Of a stretch of 64,000 bases of DNA, positions 44,801-64,000 are shown piece by piece. The notes below the pieces were generated by a model, which saw only the letters and a program-made list of their open reading frames with translations, did not search any database and was not told the origin of the DNA. Positions within the stretch are counted from its first letter, which is position 1. Each line of letters opens with the position of its first letter. The position numbers were made by a program, and so were the translations under genes. Source of the stretch: Microcebus murinus (Eukaryota > Chordata > Mammalia > Primates > Cheirogaleidae); NCBI RefSeq assembly GCF_040939455.1, contig NC_134111.1, positions 55,818,501-55,882,500 of the forward strand, given 5' to 3'.

Positions 44801-47800
44801 ACAGGTGTGAGCCACCATGCCCAGCCCCTGGCTCCTGTTTATCAACTTTCTAGCCCATCCAATTCAAATTTTTGCTAGCTCTTTTCAAAATCTCATGTAA
44901 TCCTCACAATCCTACGAGGTGGAAATTACTCCCTGCTACAAATTCTTATAAGTGCTGCTTGAAAAAGAGATCCACTCTTGTAGTCCATAAATTAGAAGAG
45001 TCCTGTAGAGATGAGTAATTTGGGATTGTAATGACCCACTTGCAGAAAGAAAGGCAATTGAACAGGATAGGATAACTCACAAGTTTTATATTGGAAAATA
45101 ATATTTTTATTATCACAGTGCTTAGAGTTTTAAGTAGCCAACTCTATAAAAGCAGTGATCAGAGGCCATGCTAGGTACAAATAAAATATAATAGTTGTAA
45201 CACAGATGTAAATTGTGATGAAAAAATTAGACTGTACACATGAAATTTGTTTGAATTACCTCTGTTTTAGAGAGTTGCCTGTCATTGTCTGTGTCTATCT
45301 GTTTGAATGTTTCAACGCTCCGTGGTCCTTTGGTCACAGCATAAAGTTCAATCTCAAAAATCAATGTCGCATCAGGTGGAATCTTTCCTTCCGCTAAGGG
45401 TACAAATGTTAACTGTTTAACATACATGAAGATACAGTTCAAATATTTATTCACAAATAGCCATTATAGTATTATGATTGTATTACTTCATATTTATAAG
45501 GACTACTTTCTAAATACTTAAAAAATTTTCTAGAAGACAAGAAAAAAAATTTTTTTTTCTAGAATTTTTGTCTAGAAGACAAGAAAAAAGTGTTTTTTTG
45601 CCTTTTAAATATTCTTTTTGTGTTTTTTCCCTTTTTTTAAAGGAATTTTCCTCATGTTTTTAAACCAAGTCAATTCAAAAGACCTATGGGACTACTATTT
45701 CCTGATTAAATTAAAATAAATACAAATCATGTAATTTTTATTAATGCATGGATTTTTTATTAATACATTGATACTGCCCTCCATATCAGTAGGTTCTGCA
45801 TCCATGGATTCAACCAATCTCAGCTTGAAAATATTAAAAAGAAAAGGATGGTTGTGTCTGTACTGAACATGTACAGACTCTTTTCTTGTCATTATTCCCT
45901 AAACAATACAGTATAACTATCTATATAGCATTTACATTGTATTAGGTATTATAAGTAACCTAGAGATGATTTAGTGTGTATGGGAATATGTGCAGAAGTT
46001 ATATGCAAATACTATACCATTTTATATGAGGGACTTGAGCTTCTGTGAATCTTGGTATCTGAGGGGGTTCTTGGACCCAGTACCCCATGGATACCAAGGG
46101 ATGACTGTACACTTCTGTTATCATACAGAAGAGGGGTAGTGCAGAAAACAAAATGCAAGGGCAGAAAAATTTTAAAGTGTAGATGAGTAATCACTTAGAA
46201 AATGATTCTGTGTAGTTATTTGGAAGCATAAATAAAACATGAGTATCAATATATTTGTCTTTCAAATTTCTTATAGACATTAAAAAATAAATACAATGAC
46301 AGAAAAACCTAGTAACAATTTTACAAGGAGATTTCCTTTTTTTTGAGACAGAGTCTCACTCTGTTGCCCCAACTAGAGTGCCATGGTGTCAGCTAAGTGT
46401 TCTCCTTAAGTTAACCTTTTTGCTGATGGTGCAGATGATTTAATAAGCTATGGGCTATTTCAGATAAGCATTTCATAAAAATGACTTGCAAAAATGACTT
46501 GCCAAGAGGCAGTGGGTAGCTTGTATCATGAATATATATTGCCAGGGTCTTACATGATGCCTGATCTATTATAGGCACTCCAATATTTGCTGAATAAAGG
46601 ATCCATGTTGTTTATTTTAAAAATTGCTAAGTATGTCCTTTGAAGGAAACAGCAATTTGTTTAAAAAAGTGGAGAATTCTTGCTAAAATCTTTATGTAGT
46701 CCAAAGAGAAAAGAGGTTGTAAGTTAGAACCAAAAGAAGAGCATCAGTAATTTTCAAAGTGAAGACATAGAAAAAAAAAATCTACACATGTATCATGTGA
46801 CTAGTGTGAAAGTTCTAACCTGAAGTACCACATATTATCTGACTTTAGAGTAAAAGAGCTGGGGATTGATTCAGTTTTTACAAAACCCATTCCTATTCTG
46901 TCTAGACTCCTAGATAGAAAATCTCCTTATGACAGAACAATAACTTCTCTTGACAATAATGAAAGACAAATTCAAAACACAAGTTCAAATTTCTTACAAA
47001 AAAATCACAGGTATATATGAAGTTCCTAAATAATTTTACTGTAAACATAGAAAATACTGCCAATTAGTTTTTTCTTGCAAAAAAATTAAAGTATATAAAA
47101 GAAAAATATGCATTTGCTATAGAATTACTTAGAGAAGCAGATCAAAGAAGTAGGTGTTAATGTAAAGAATCTATACATACCACATATATCGTTAATTAAA
47201 GCACTAAAAGTCACATGCATTTGAAGACATGCAGGGGTGCTCTGTGAGATGAGGCAAGGATATTTCGCAGAGGAAAGACTTCTTCAAGTACTACCTAAAA
47301 TAAAGTTATAGCTAATGTTAGGTCTTAATAACAACTTACTTTTAAAAGCTTATTTAATCAAGAAGTTGTTTGTTAAACACTTACTTATGGTCTATGCTGC
47401 AACTTTTAAAACAATGTAAGCTATGTAACAATCCAAGCTATTGTAATACAGGTGAGGCTAGCAGTTAACTACAACATACTTTTTTGGGCCTCCGTTTCCT
47501 TACATGTAAAATGAAGGTGCAGGTGGTCTTTCTGGTGAGATTCGTCATTTTTATGTTTATTGGAGACCCCCTCAAATTGAATATGAACTTTGACTCAAAT
47601 CAAGCTTCTATATATCTGTAGCAAGCGTCTGATTTATTAATAGTATAGGTAGCCTGGGTAATCTTTCATATCTAAGCATAAATTAGTTTATGAAAAGGAT
47701 AAACTAAGTAGTCCTTCCTTTGCCTTAGGGAAACAGACCCAGGATGGGGACCTATTGATGAAGGGTGTGGGTGTTTTAGGCAAATAGGGGAATGGGTGCT

Positions 47801-50800
47801 CTGATGGCAGGCAGAGCGTGGAGGCATGTGATGAGACAATACAAGAGAGAAGGGGAAACTCTGAAAATGAAAATGAGAATAAAAGAGACTGAAAGGCAAA
47901 CTTTGCCTACATCATTTTGCCTGGATGTGGCCTCAACTCAACATAAACTTTTTGGACAAAAATTTCATTCAACTTAATTCATCTTGTATTTTCTTTCTCT
48001 CTCCCAGGTTCCTCTAAATGAAAACAGGGTATACAAATGATAGTACTGTGGGAGCTATTTTGATGAGACCAGATGATTGGCAAACACATTGAAAATAAAA
48101 CTATTGTTATCTAGAACTGTCTCATTAGGAGTTTTAAGTTTGATTGGGTCTGACTTGCAGCACTGACCTCCCTCCAATCCAGTTTGAGCCAGTGATCCCT
48201 CCGGTCTTGCTGGAAAGAACTCTTAATGACTAAACTAACAGCCTCAGGGAGGGCATGCCACTTCCATGAAATTTTCGGTAGTAGCCATATCTCATCGTAG
48301 AAAATTAATCTTTATATACTAAATATTTCAAATAGGTGGAGTTAGCAGGGGCTCTAAACAGGGTTAGGAGGCACAGATTCTTTCTGTACAGCCTTCACAC
48401 AGAAATAGGGAGCAAGGGCCTGAGGATATAGAATCAGTCCTTATCACATTACTTATCCTCCCCCTACCATTTACAAATTTCCCTCTCTATTCTGCTATAC
48501 CTAATGTTAGTAATTTAAAAAATATATAATTTTTGAAAAATTACTAATACACATGATAAAAATTTCAAACAGTACAAAATACTAGAGTGAGAAGAAAGTT
48601 CCTTCTCACCCTTGACCCTGAAGCCTCCTTCCCAGAAACATTTAATGTTATCAGACAACTGCATATCCTTCTAGATACAGTCTGTGTAGACACACAGTTA
48701 TGTGAAATTCCCCCTCTAAAATGCAAGCATGGAGGATTGGGAGGGAGTAGAGTTGACTTTGTTCACCACCTAGTGCCTAGAATAGAGCCTGGCACTGATG
48801 CTCAATAAATATTCTTTGCAGGAATACATTCTGTCCCGCTTTATTGTTAACATATTAACATGTATAGCTCTACCTCATTCTTTTTACTAGTTGCATGGTA
48901 ATTTTTTGTATGGATATAGCATAATTTACTTAATTTCTTACTGATGGATACTTAGATACTTTCCAGTCTTTTGCTAGCAAAAAAAAAAAGTCTACAATGA
49001 ATGTTCTTTTACACACACCTTTGTGCACATTCCTGGAAATGGGACTACTGGGTCAGAAGATATGTGCATTTTCACTTCTGAAACAAATTGTTAGATTGAA
49101 TGATTTACATTCCCAGCAATAATGCCTGAGACTGCTGGTTTTTCCATGCCTTTGCCAACTTTTTTATTTTTATTAATTCAATGGGTGAAAAATGGTGCCT
49201 CATTTTCGTTTTAATTTCCCTTTAGGCCTGGTGTAGTAGCTCATGCCTAAAATCTCAGCACTTCTGGAGGCTGAGGTGGGAGGATCACTTGAGGCCAGGA
49301 GCTTGAGACTAGCCTTGAACTCCTGGCCTCATATGGGGTAACATAGTGAGACCTCATTTCAAAAAATAATTCCCTTTAATTATGAATAAAATTAAGTATT
49401 CTCACAGGTTTAAAGGCTATTTATATATTTTTTTGTATGGATTTGGTTCATTTCTAGGAATAGGTCATTTTTATTAATGGTTAGTAAATCTTCATTCATA
49501 CATGTTGCAAACAATTTTCCCACTTGCCTTACCTAGTTTTTCTTCTCATTCCAGGATTTTAAAAATAGGCAAAATGTTGAAAAAGTAAGTTCATTTCTTG
49601 AATATTTCAAGGCTTGTCCTGTATTGGGGTAATAGTGACTGACAACTTATCATATCTCAGATATACCTTTTACAATGTTAGAGTGCTATCTTTGCATTCC
49701 AAATTCATATGTTATAGTTTCCTGGGTTTTATAACTTTGGTACTTCTTACCAAAGATCTGTGTCATAAACATTTATGTAATAATATAACATACTAAAACC
49801 AAATAAAAATGCCTAAGATCGAATTTATAGAATATACACAATCATTACGATGCTGCCACAATATAGGGGAAATAACGCTGGCTAGAGATCTATATACCAA
49901 AGATGTCTTATTTTCTTTATAAGTAAAAAGAGGGGCTGGACTGAACTAGATACAGCTATAGAGTTCTGTGATTATTTCTTCTATGATTTGTTTTTATTTT
50001 TTTCAAGATTTTTTTTGGTTTTTAATTGTGGTAAAATACACATAACATAAAATTTACCATCATAACCATTTTCAAGTGTTATTTGTTCAGTAAAGTACAC
50101 TCACACTGCTGTGTAACCAATCTCCAGGGCTCTTCATCCCGCAAAACTGAAACTCTATACTCATTGGTCCATATCTCCCATTTCCCTCTTACCCAGCCAC
50201 TGGCAACCACCCTTCTACTTTTTGTCTCACCACTTGAGGTACCTGGCATTAGTGGAATCATACAGTATTTGTCTCTTTGTGACTGGCTTCTTTCACTTAG
50301 CATGTCATCAAGGTTCATCCCTGTTGTAGCAGGTGTCAGGATTTCCCTCCTTTTTAAGACTGAACAATATTCCATTGTATGTCTATCCTCATTTTGTTTA
50401 TCCATTCTTCTGTCTATGGACATTTGAGTTGCTTCCATCTTTGGCTATTGTGAATAATGCTGCTATGATCATAGGTGTACAAATATTTCTTCGAGACTCT
50501 TTCAATTCTTTTGGACATGTATACCCAGAAGTCTATGATTTATTTTTAAATATGACTAAAAAAAGAAATGGAAATTAAATACCTTACCATAGCCTTCCTT
50601 TCCATATGCAAATGAAGGAGGTATAATCACTTTTCGCTTTTCTCCAGGGCACATATCCATCATAGCAATGTCTAGGCCTTTTATGACTTGTCCAACACCA
50701 AGGACAAACCATTTGGGGTGGCCTTCATTTTGTGTCCGGCTATAATAAAAAACAATACTTAGGTAATCTGATTTTAAGAATCAAACTTTAAAATATAGCT

Positions 50801-51976
50801 AGGCATTTAAAATTGGAGTCCTCTCTAACATTGTCTCTTTCCCCATAACAGCACTTTTTCTAACCCCCCTGATGGGGTATGTTTGGTTCAAACTTCCCTG
50901 TAATTGCCAGAAAGCAATATGATTTGCCCAAAGATAGTCATTAGGGGTCATTTGTTTTATTGTCATCTTTCCAAAAACTACCCAACAGTTAACTTTTTAA
51001 TGGGTTTCTAGCCACTAACTAGCTGCATGGCTCGTACAAATAACTCATTTTAACTTCTCTGGGTTTGTTCTAAAAATGATGGAGCAGGTATAGCCTCAAA
51101 CGATCATTTTAATGGTAGTTTTAAATTTTCTTATTGAATCTCTCTATTTTATTCTAAATGGGAAGAACAAACATTTCCCAGTCCTGTCTTGCTAAGACAT
51201 TCTCCTTCTGAGTAATAAAGCATCAATTAAATCAGAATAGGCAGCCGGTGGGACGAGGGAGCAGGCGGGAGGACCAGGGCCCAGCAGAGGTCACAAGGGA
51301 AGTCATTGTTGTAGTGGCGTCTTGATACAGTTAGGAAAGTGGCTCCCAGCTTGTAAAAATCGTGCTTCTGAAGGTCAAAATAAAGTATCTTTAACTATCC
51401 TATGTAATCTTCTGTAAAGACTCGAACTCTCAGGAAAGAAAAATGTGAACATCCTTACTGGCAGTAACTTGACTTAATTCTAGACATCCTAGGAATAGTG
51501 GTGGTGCTTAGAGGTGTGTGGATGTAGTGTATTTTTGATAATTTCTTCGGCTAAGATTTTCAATAATTTAAAAAGTAATATTCAGTTTATTATAACCCGA
51601 TTCCCCCACCCCCGTGAAAAAAAGGTTCAACTCTTACTGTTAAAAAAAAAAACCCATGAAACCCAAACAACAAACGAGACGACCAATCAATTAGGCTTCC
51701 GGTTGGTAGAAAGGGGCGAGACCTTGTGCACCTACCCGACGCGGAATCAGTTCGCAGCATTTCCTACCTGCAGTAGAATTTCGAGCCGTCTTTAGCCAAG
51801 TAGCCATCGTAATGGGCATTTAGTAGGTCTCCCTTCTTGCTTGTCTTGGAACAGTTTTCCGGACGATGCAAAACTTCTATTTTCACTTCCCCCGTACTTT
51901 CCTCTTTCGTTTGTCCCTGGGCAGTAAAAAAGCTCCACAGGTAAAATAAAATGACTAATCTGAATAAGAAATGCAT
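41667..51976 (-). CDS. FKBP7: FKBP7 (FKBP23), ER-lumen peptidyl-prolyl isomerase, 4 coding exons
   Basis: Coding parts in transcript order: 51976-51768, 50739-50588, 45393-45260, 41828-41667. They total 657 nt, giving 218 codons plus stop, with GT-AG junctions in frame. It catalyses prolyl cis-trans isomerisation in the ER lumen and binds the chaperone BiP in a calcium-dependent way (family knowledge). Visible features: a hydrophobic signal peptide at about residues 1-20; an N-glycosylation site at Asn41 (NCS); an FKBP fold from about residue 30 to 140 with YDGY, WFVLGVGQVIKG and PPSFAYGKEG segments; two EF-hand loops at 154-165 (DTDNDRQLSKTE) and 198-209 (DHDGDGFISPKE); and the ER-retention signal HDEL at the C-terminus. 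The human start lies four codons upstream; here those codons contain no ATG, so translation begins at the equivalent of human Met5. Confidence 0.97.
41829..42417. other. FKBP7 intron 3, unassigned A/T-rich sequence
   Basis: Nothing recognised. Confidence 0.4.
42418..42712 (-). repeat. DNA-transposon-like MITE, family uncertain
   Basis: The block runs from GTAGCTACATGTGATTACTG to GTTTCCATTGGAAAGTGCT, with inverted-type ends (GTAGC...ACATG, and GTGGCTACT internally). It resembles a common mammalian non-autonomous DNA element; the name is not certain. Confidence 0.45.
42713..43276. other. FKBP7 intron 3, unassigned
   Basis: Nothing recognised. Confidence 0.4.
43277..43440 (-). repeat. MIR, reverse
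   Basis: Clear reverse MIR core: TTTAACCTCTCTGACCCTTA followed by TCATCTGTAAATGG. Confidence 0.7.
43689..43740 (+). repeat. Source copy of a 52-bp duplicated block
   Basis: From CTATCTGAATTC to AAGGAGTCA. It matches 44525-44576 with a single mismatch (CAAAAGG here, CAATAGG there). Confidence 0.9.
44180..44400 (-). repeat. MIR, reverse
   Basis: Reverse MIR core: TGGTTTTGCCACTTACAGCT, then CCATCTATAAAGTGAAGAT and ACCTGGCACTGAG. Confidence 0.65.
44494..44825 (-). mobile_element. Old Alu, reverse, carrying a 52-bp templated insertion
   Basis: Alu body on both sides of a foreign 52-bp block at 44525-44576 that is copied from 43689-43740. The block replaces the expected GTTGCCC part near the poly-T end. 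Confidence 0.85.
45260..45393 (-). CDS. FKBP7: FKBP7 coding exon 3
   Basis: 134 nt, residues 121-165: the end of the FKBP fold and the whole first EF-hand loop, which ends exactly at the exon boundary. The donor is GTAATT. Confidence 0.95.
45770..46108 (-). repeat. Tigger/pogo-type DNA transposon (MITE)
   Basis: The ends form diverged inverted repeats (left CTGCCCTCCATATC; right, read inward, CAGTCATCCCTTGGTATCC). Both contain the ‘TCCATGGA’-style motif typical of TcMar-Tigger elements. The body includes TTATAAGTAACCTAGAGATG. Confidence 0.65.
46335..46396 (-). mobile_element. 5'-truncated Alu, about 60 bp
   Basis: Only the poly-T and the first about 50 bases of a reverse Alu (GAGACAGAGTCTCACTCTGT) remain. 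Confidence 0.7.
46397..48539. other. FKBP7 intron 2, mostly unassigned
   Basis: About 2.1 kb without a clear repeat. A splice-site-bounded stretch at 47181-47294 could be a cryptic exon (see findings). Frames near 47672-47977 look like chance. Confidence 0.35.
48540..49580 (-). mobile_element. Old L1 3' end, reverse, with insertions
   Basis: Reverse L1M-type 3' sequence in FKBP7 intron 2. It is broken by an L2-like piece (about 48750-48825, CTAGTGCCTAGAATAGAGCC) and by an Alu monomer (49226-49367). Confidence 0.6.
49226..49367 (+). mobile_element. Alu-related monomer
   Basis: A single arm from GGCCTGGTGTAGTAGCTCAT to an A-rich end. A similar AATTCCCTTTA-type word lies on both sides, consistent with a target-site duplication inside the L1. 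Confidence 0.7.
50010..50560 (-). mobile_element. Old L1 fragment, reverse
   Basis: The minus-strand frame at 50438-50079 carries L1 ORF2 C-terminal words (HTMEYCSVLKRREI). Just left of FKBP7 exon 2. Confidence 0.8.
50588..50739 (-). CDS. FKBP7: FKBP7 coding exon 2
   Basis: 152 nt carrying the core isomerase segments WFVLGVGQVIKGLD and PPSFAYGKEGY. The acceptor is TTATAG and the donor GTAAGG. Confidence 0.95.
50740..51767. other. FKBP7 intron 1
   Basis: No repeat recognised. Near the exon 1 end it holds a CCAAT motif (about 51681-51686) and a TTCCGG motif (about 51697), so the promoter-type sequence extends a little into the intron. Confidence 0.4.
51768..51976 (-). CDS. FKBP7: FKBP7 coding exon 1
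   Basis: Residues 1-69: signal peptide, Asn41 glycosylation site and the start of the FKBP fold. The ATG (GAAAACATG) has A at -3. The donor is GTAGGA. Confidence 0.94.
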
Positions 51977-51989
51977 GTTTTCTCCCCGA

Positions 51990-52620
51990 AGAACAACGCA
52001 CTCCCTCCGGCGTGTCACTCGCGCCCCGTGGCTGCCCGGCCGCCAAGTTCCGACGCGTGGCAGGCATTGTCCCACGTCACAAAGGGTCCGGGCGGGGCTG
52101 CGCGCTTGGCCCCGCCCCTCCGCGCTGGGCCCGGCCTTCGGAGGGTCTTGGGCCGGGCGTGTGTCCCTCTGGGACCGGGCGTTCGGGCTGCTGCCCTCGG
52201 TTGCGAAGGTAGCACCGCACGCTCGAACCGCTTCTCCTCCGTAAACCCGATATTTTACAGCAGCTTTCCTCAGGCTTCGGCAGTAACCGGTTTCCCAAAA
52301 CAAAACTGACAAAAGAGGAGATAAACAGCGTGGGGTGGGATAGCATAGAGTTGGAATATGGTTGTCATTTCTGAGTGCAAAAGGCTTCTCTTAAGGCCCC
52401 TAGAGAACTTGCGGTTATTGGGATGGGGAGGCATTCTGGAAGAAGAGCGCTAAAAATGGCCTCGTGGTGGCTCTCTGGGTGCTTCTGAGGTGTCCTTGAA
52501 GCGCATTCTCGGGGTCGGAGGGGCCCCGCTGCTCCTGCGCCCGGCGAAAGGCGTCCGCACTGGCAGACCTCGGCGATTCCCGACCTGCTGCCGGCTGGCC
52601 TTTCCTTCCCTTGTGGCTTG
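51990..52620. promoter_or_regulatory. FKBP7: FKBP7 CpG-rich promoter region
   Basis: GC-rich sequence upstream of the FKBP7 ATG with many CpGs and GGCCCCGCCCC-type boxes near 52107. It has two blocks, 51990-52230 and about 52500-52610. An ER-stress-element-like site lies at 52066-52079. No TATA box is seen. Confidence 0.75.
52066..52079 (+). promoter_or_regulatory. FKBP7: ER-stress-element-like site (ERSE-II / UPRE)
   Basis: The plus strand reads ATTGTCCCACGTCA. ATTGTCCCACG is one mismatch from the ERSE-II consensus ATTGGNCCACG, and the minus strand contains TGACGTGG, the ATF6/XBP1 UPRE core. It lies about 95 bp before the FKBP7 start codon. Confidence 0.5.
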
Positions 52621-53449
52621 AGGGCCTCTAGCAGTGCAGGAAAAGCTCGTGCATTCCTGCCAATCCCGTGAGATCTGCAGTCATCCACATCAGACTAGGA
52701 AACTTGAGTATTGGGCATTTTGTCCCATCTCACAGCTAATACCGACAGGGATTTGGCCAAATCTGTTTGACACAACCCCATCCCCTCATTTTACTACGAA
52801 AACATTTAAAACGTACAGAAAAGTTAAATTTTACAGTGAACACCCATATACCCACCGCCTAGATTTTATGATTAACGTTGGACTAAAACCGGTTTATCAC
52901 ATCGTCATCCATCCATCTCTCCATCCTTCACCGCATTTCCAAGTGAATACCCAAAGACTACCCAAACCAGAAAACCCCGGCCTGGATTAGGTTCTGGGAG
53001 GAGAGATGTTATTGGACCTCAGTGAAAAGCCGCAGCCCTGGGCCTGCTTTATGTACTTTGCTTAAAGTTTGCAAAATTCCATAAATCTGAAAATTACTGT
53101 CAATTATGTAAGATGAAGATCACTTCAAAGCATGATTTTCAAAAATAATAAAAGATAGGGGAAAGTCCCCATTTTTTGACTAAAACTTAGTTTAGTTCCA
53201 TGTTTTATATTCTAAATAAAATAGTTGCATGCAAGGTTAACCATTGGCGTAATGACAATTTTTTGGAGCTCCTCGCTGCGGAGGATCCCATCAGCTGCAC
53301 GCTGTCTTCCTAGGAGATAATTTCTCAGATCCCCTGAATAGGGGAAGAATATGAAGCAAACAGAAATAGGAAGGATTTATTATTATTATTTTGAAGAAAA
53401 AACAATCACCAAAAGGACTTGAGACGTAGTTACAGGAAAACCCAAGAGG
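52621..53449. other. FKBP7-PLEKHA3 spacer
   Basis: Lower-GC sequence between the two promoter blocks. Part of 52790-52990 has an L1-3'-like flavour but is too diverged to call. Confidence 0.35.
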
Positions 53450-54167
53450 CCCTGCCCGCAGGGTGAGTGTGCAGGGAGCTCGTCTTCGGGTGGGCCTGGG
53501 GGACGCGCGCGACGGCTTGAAGGCCTCCATGCTGGGGGCGGTCGGCCTGGGCCTCGGCAGCCACCGAGGAAGAGAAGGAGGAGGAGGAGGAGCAGTAAGA
53601 CAGCCCCAGTGGGAGGCCGAGGTGTGCCCGTCGGCCCGCCCTCCTCGCGCAGCCTCCGGCACCGCGGCGAGGCCGCAGGCCGCGCCTGCTCCTCCAGCCC
53701 CGCCGCCGGGGAGGGGTTTCCCGGGACGATCCGGCCCCTTTCATCCAGGAAGTGAAAGCGACGTCGGGGTCAATGAAAACAAACCGGGAGCCCGGGGGGA
53801 AGGAAGGCAGGCGTGGAGGAGGGAACGCCGGGGTGTGGGAGGGAGCAGCCGGGCCGCGGAAGCGCGAGCAGGAGGCCGGCGCGGTCGCGTTTTTGTCGCG
53901 GTAGCGGTCGCGGCCGCCGAGGCTCGCCCGGGGATGTCTGAGCCCGCGCCTCGCGGCCCCCGAGCTCCAGGCGGCGCCCGCCGTCCCAGCCTCTAAGGGC
54001 CGCCACGTACCGGCGGCGCGCGCGGGCTGAGGGCGGCTTAGTGCCGGCGGGGGGCGCCCGGGGAGGGGGCGCGGGCGGGCCGGGAGGGGCCGCCTCAGGC
54101 TCCGCGCCTTCCCCAGCACCGCGGCCGGCGCCGGGCCAGGAGGATGCGCGGTGCGTGGCTCTGAAGC

Positions 54168-62440
<8,273 letters not shown>

Positions 62441-63019
62441 GTAACTATAAATTTTTCCCTTGTGGTATCAGCTTTCTTAAACATAAATATAAATTGTCCT
62501 GTCTGCTTTTCGTAATCTATTCCAAGGAGATAATTCAAACTAGAAGAAGAGTTACATAAATAGGTCTTCATCATAAAAAATTTGTAAACGGTATAGTTTA
62601 GGGGAATGGTTCAACAAACCCATGCTTTCATAGGCTGATATGTTATGTAGCTAGTAAAATGTTTATAAGAAATTTTAATGTGAGCAAATGCCCAAGCTTA
62701 AATAATCATTCAGAAAAGCAAGAATCAAAATTACATATAGTATAAGTATTCATTGGCTGGCTCAGGAAAGAATGTAAGAGTTGGTCAAGTTGTTACCTTT
62801 GGAAGTGGAATTTGTGGGAAGGAGACTCACTTTTCACTGAATATCCTTTGAAACCTTTTGACTTTACCATGTACATATATTGCCAATTCAAAAGGATTTA
62901 TTAAAAAAAAATAAAAGCAAAGCAAATGATTTTTGGTATTAGTTCAACTATATGCAGATATAATGTGAAAATAATGACAGTATTTATATCATGATAGTGA
63001 GATTGCAGTTTATCTTCAT

Positions 63020-63410
63020 TTGTTTTCTGTTGCCATAATATAAAGTACCTGAGACTGTGTAACCAGGTTTGGCTCATGGCTCTGGAGGCTGGAAGTTCAA
63101 GATCAGGTGGCTGCATCTAATCAGCTTCTGGTGAGGGCCTTAAGCTGCATGATGATGTGGCAGAGAATTGGAAGGGGAAGCAGGTGTGTGCAAAAAGAGA
63201 TCAAACATGTGAGGCAGCCTCATTTTATAACAACCCACTCTTGAGGTAACTAATTTGATACCAAAAGAGAACTCACTCACTCATTTGAGAAAAGCATTAA
63301 TCCCTCTTAATGACCAGTCACTCCTTAAAAGTATCACCTCTCAACACTGCCATATCGGGGACCAAGCCTCAGCATGAGTTTGGACAAACCTTAGTCATAC
63401 CATGGCACCG
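63020..63410 (-). mobile_element. MaLR-type LTR-like repeat
   Basis: Runs from TTTGTTTTCTGTTGCCATAA to TTAGTCATACCATGGC, with an AGCTTCTGGTGAGGGCCTTA core. This resembles reverse MaLR-family LTRs. The family is uncertain. Confidence 0.45.
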
Positions 63411-63495
63411 TTGTCTGATTTTTTTTTCCCCTATATTTTTTTCCATTTCCCAAAATTTTTCACCAAGTATGTATTACTTGTGTAATTAAACAACA

Positions 63496-63809
<314 letters not shown>

Positions 63810-63924
63810 TTAATTAGTAGAAGCAACTAAATTGTGGGTAGTGGAGGCTAAGGATTGAATTTATAACAATTTTTGAGTATATGAAAGAACATCATAGTAT
63901 GGCTAAGGTTAGGATGAGAAGGAA

Positions 63925-64000
63925 TGGAGATTAACAGTATTTACAATAGCTAAAAGGTGGAAACAACCCAAATGTCCATATAAACAAAATGTGGTATATA
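63925..64000 (+). mobile_element. L1 fragment cut by the window edge
   Basis: Sense L1 text (ATTTACAATAGCTAAAAGGT, then CAACCCAAATGTCCATATAA) running off the right end. Confidence 0.65.

Noticed and set aside
50079..50438. 119-codon minus-strand frame
   Set aside because: L1 ORF2 C-terminal remnant inside FKBP7 intron 2.
51764..52312. 182-codon frame extending upstream of FKBP7 exon 1
   Set aside because: Only the last 70 codons, from the ATG at 51976, are FKBP7. The upstream part is promoter sequence.

Overview
The window is nuclear genomic DNA of a primate, most likely a strepsirrhine (lemur-type). It holds four multi-exon genes with GT-AG introns, CpG-rich promoters, and dense Alu and L1 repeats. 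The young Alus have an A/T-rich linker between their arms that reads, in the sense direction, CTATAAATAGAAAGAAATTA followed by ATTGGCCAACTAATATATA. This form is typical of lemur Alus, not human ones. A truncated L1 tail (58732-58819) also carries a strepsirrhine-style 3' end. The gene order matches the human 2q31.2 block PRKRA - PJVK - FKBP7 - PLEKHA3; this synteny and the gene names come from recognising the proteins.

Layout. 1-3599: decayed ERVL-type provirus on the minus strand with its 5' LTR and a leucine-tRNA primer-binding site. 5.5-29.7 kb: PRKRA (PACT) on the minus strand, all eight coding exons, 313 codons. 29.2-30.2 kb: CpG island between PRKRA and PJVK, arranged head to head. 31.9-37.6 kb: PJVK (pejvakin) on the plus strand, six coding exons, 352 codons. 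41.7-52.0 kb: FKBP7 on the minus strand, four coding exons, 218 codons. 52.0-54.2 kb: two GC-rich promoter blocks shared by the head-to-head pair FKBP7/PLEKHA3. 54.2 kb to the right edge: PLEKHA3 (FAPP1) on the plus strand, first three coding exons (the PH domain); the rest lies beyond the window.

The four genes do not form a pathway. PRKRA is a dsRNA-binding activator of the kinase PKR and a Dicer partner. PJVK is a gasdermin-family hearing protein linked to peroxisomes. FKBP7 is an ER-lumen peptidyl-prolyl isomerase with EF hands. PLEKHA3 reads PI4P and ARF1 at the trans-Golgi. What they share is promoter architecture: two divergent CpG-island pairs, with PJVK and FKBP7 ending tail to tail about 4 kb apart. 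All exon joins were checked by hand for reading frame, and all four genes look intact in the part present.

I did not find a new biological system. The observations most worth a second look are a poly(A) signal overlapping the PJVK stop codon, a 52-bp block copied into an old Alu from about 830 bp away, an ER-stress-element-like site just upstream of FKBP7, and two intronic stretches (an LTR-like block and a GC-rich block) that I could not classify.
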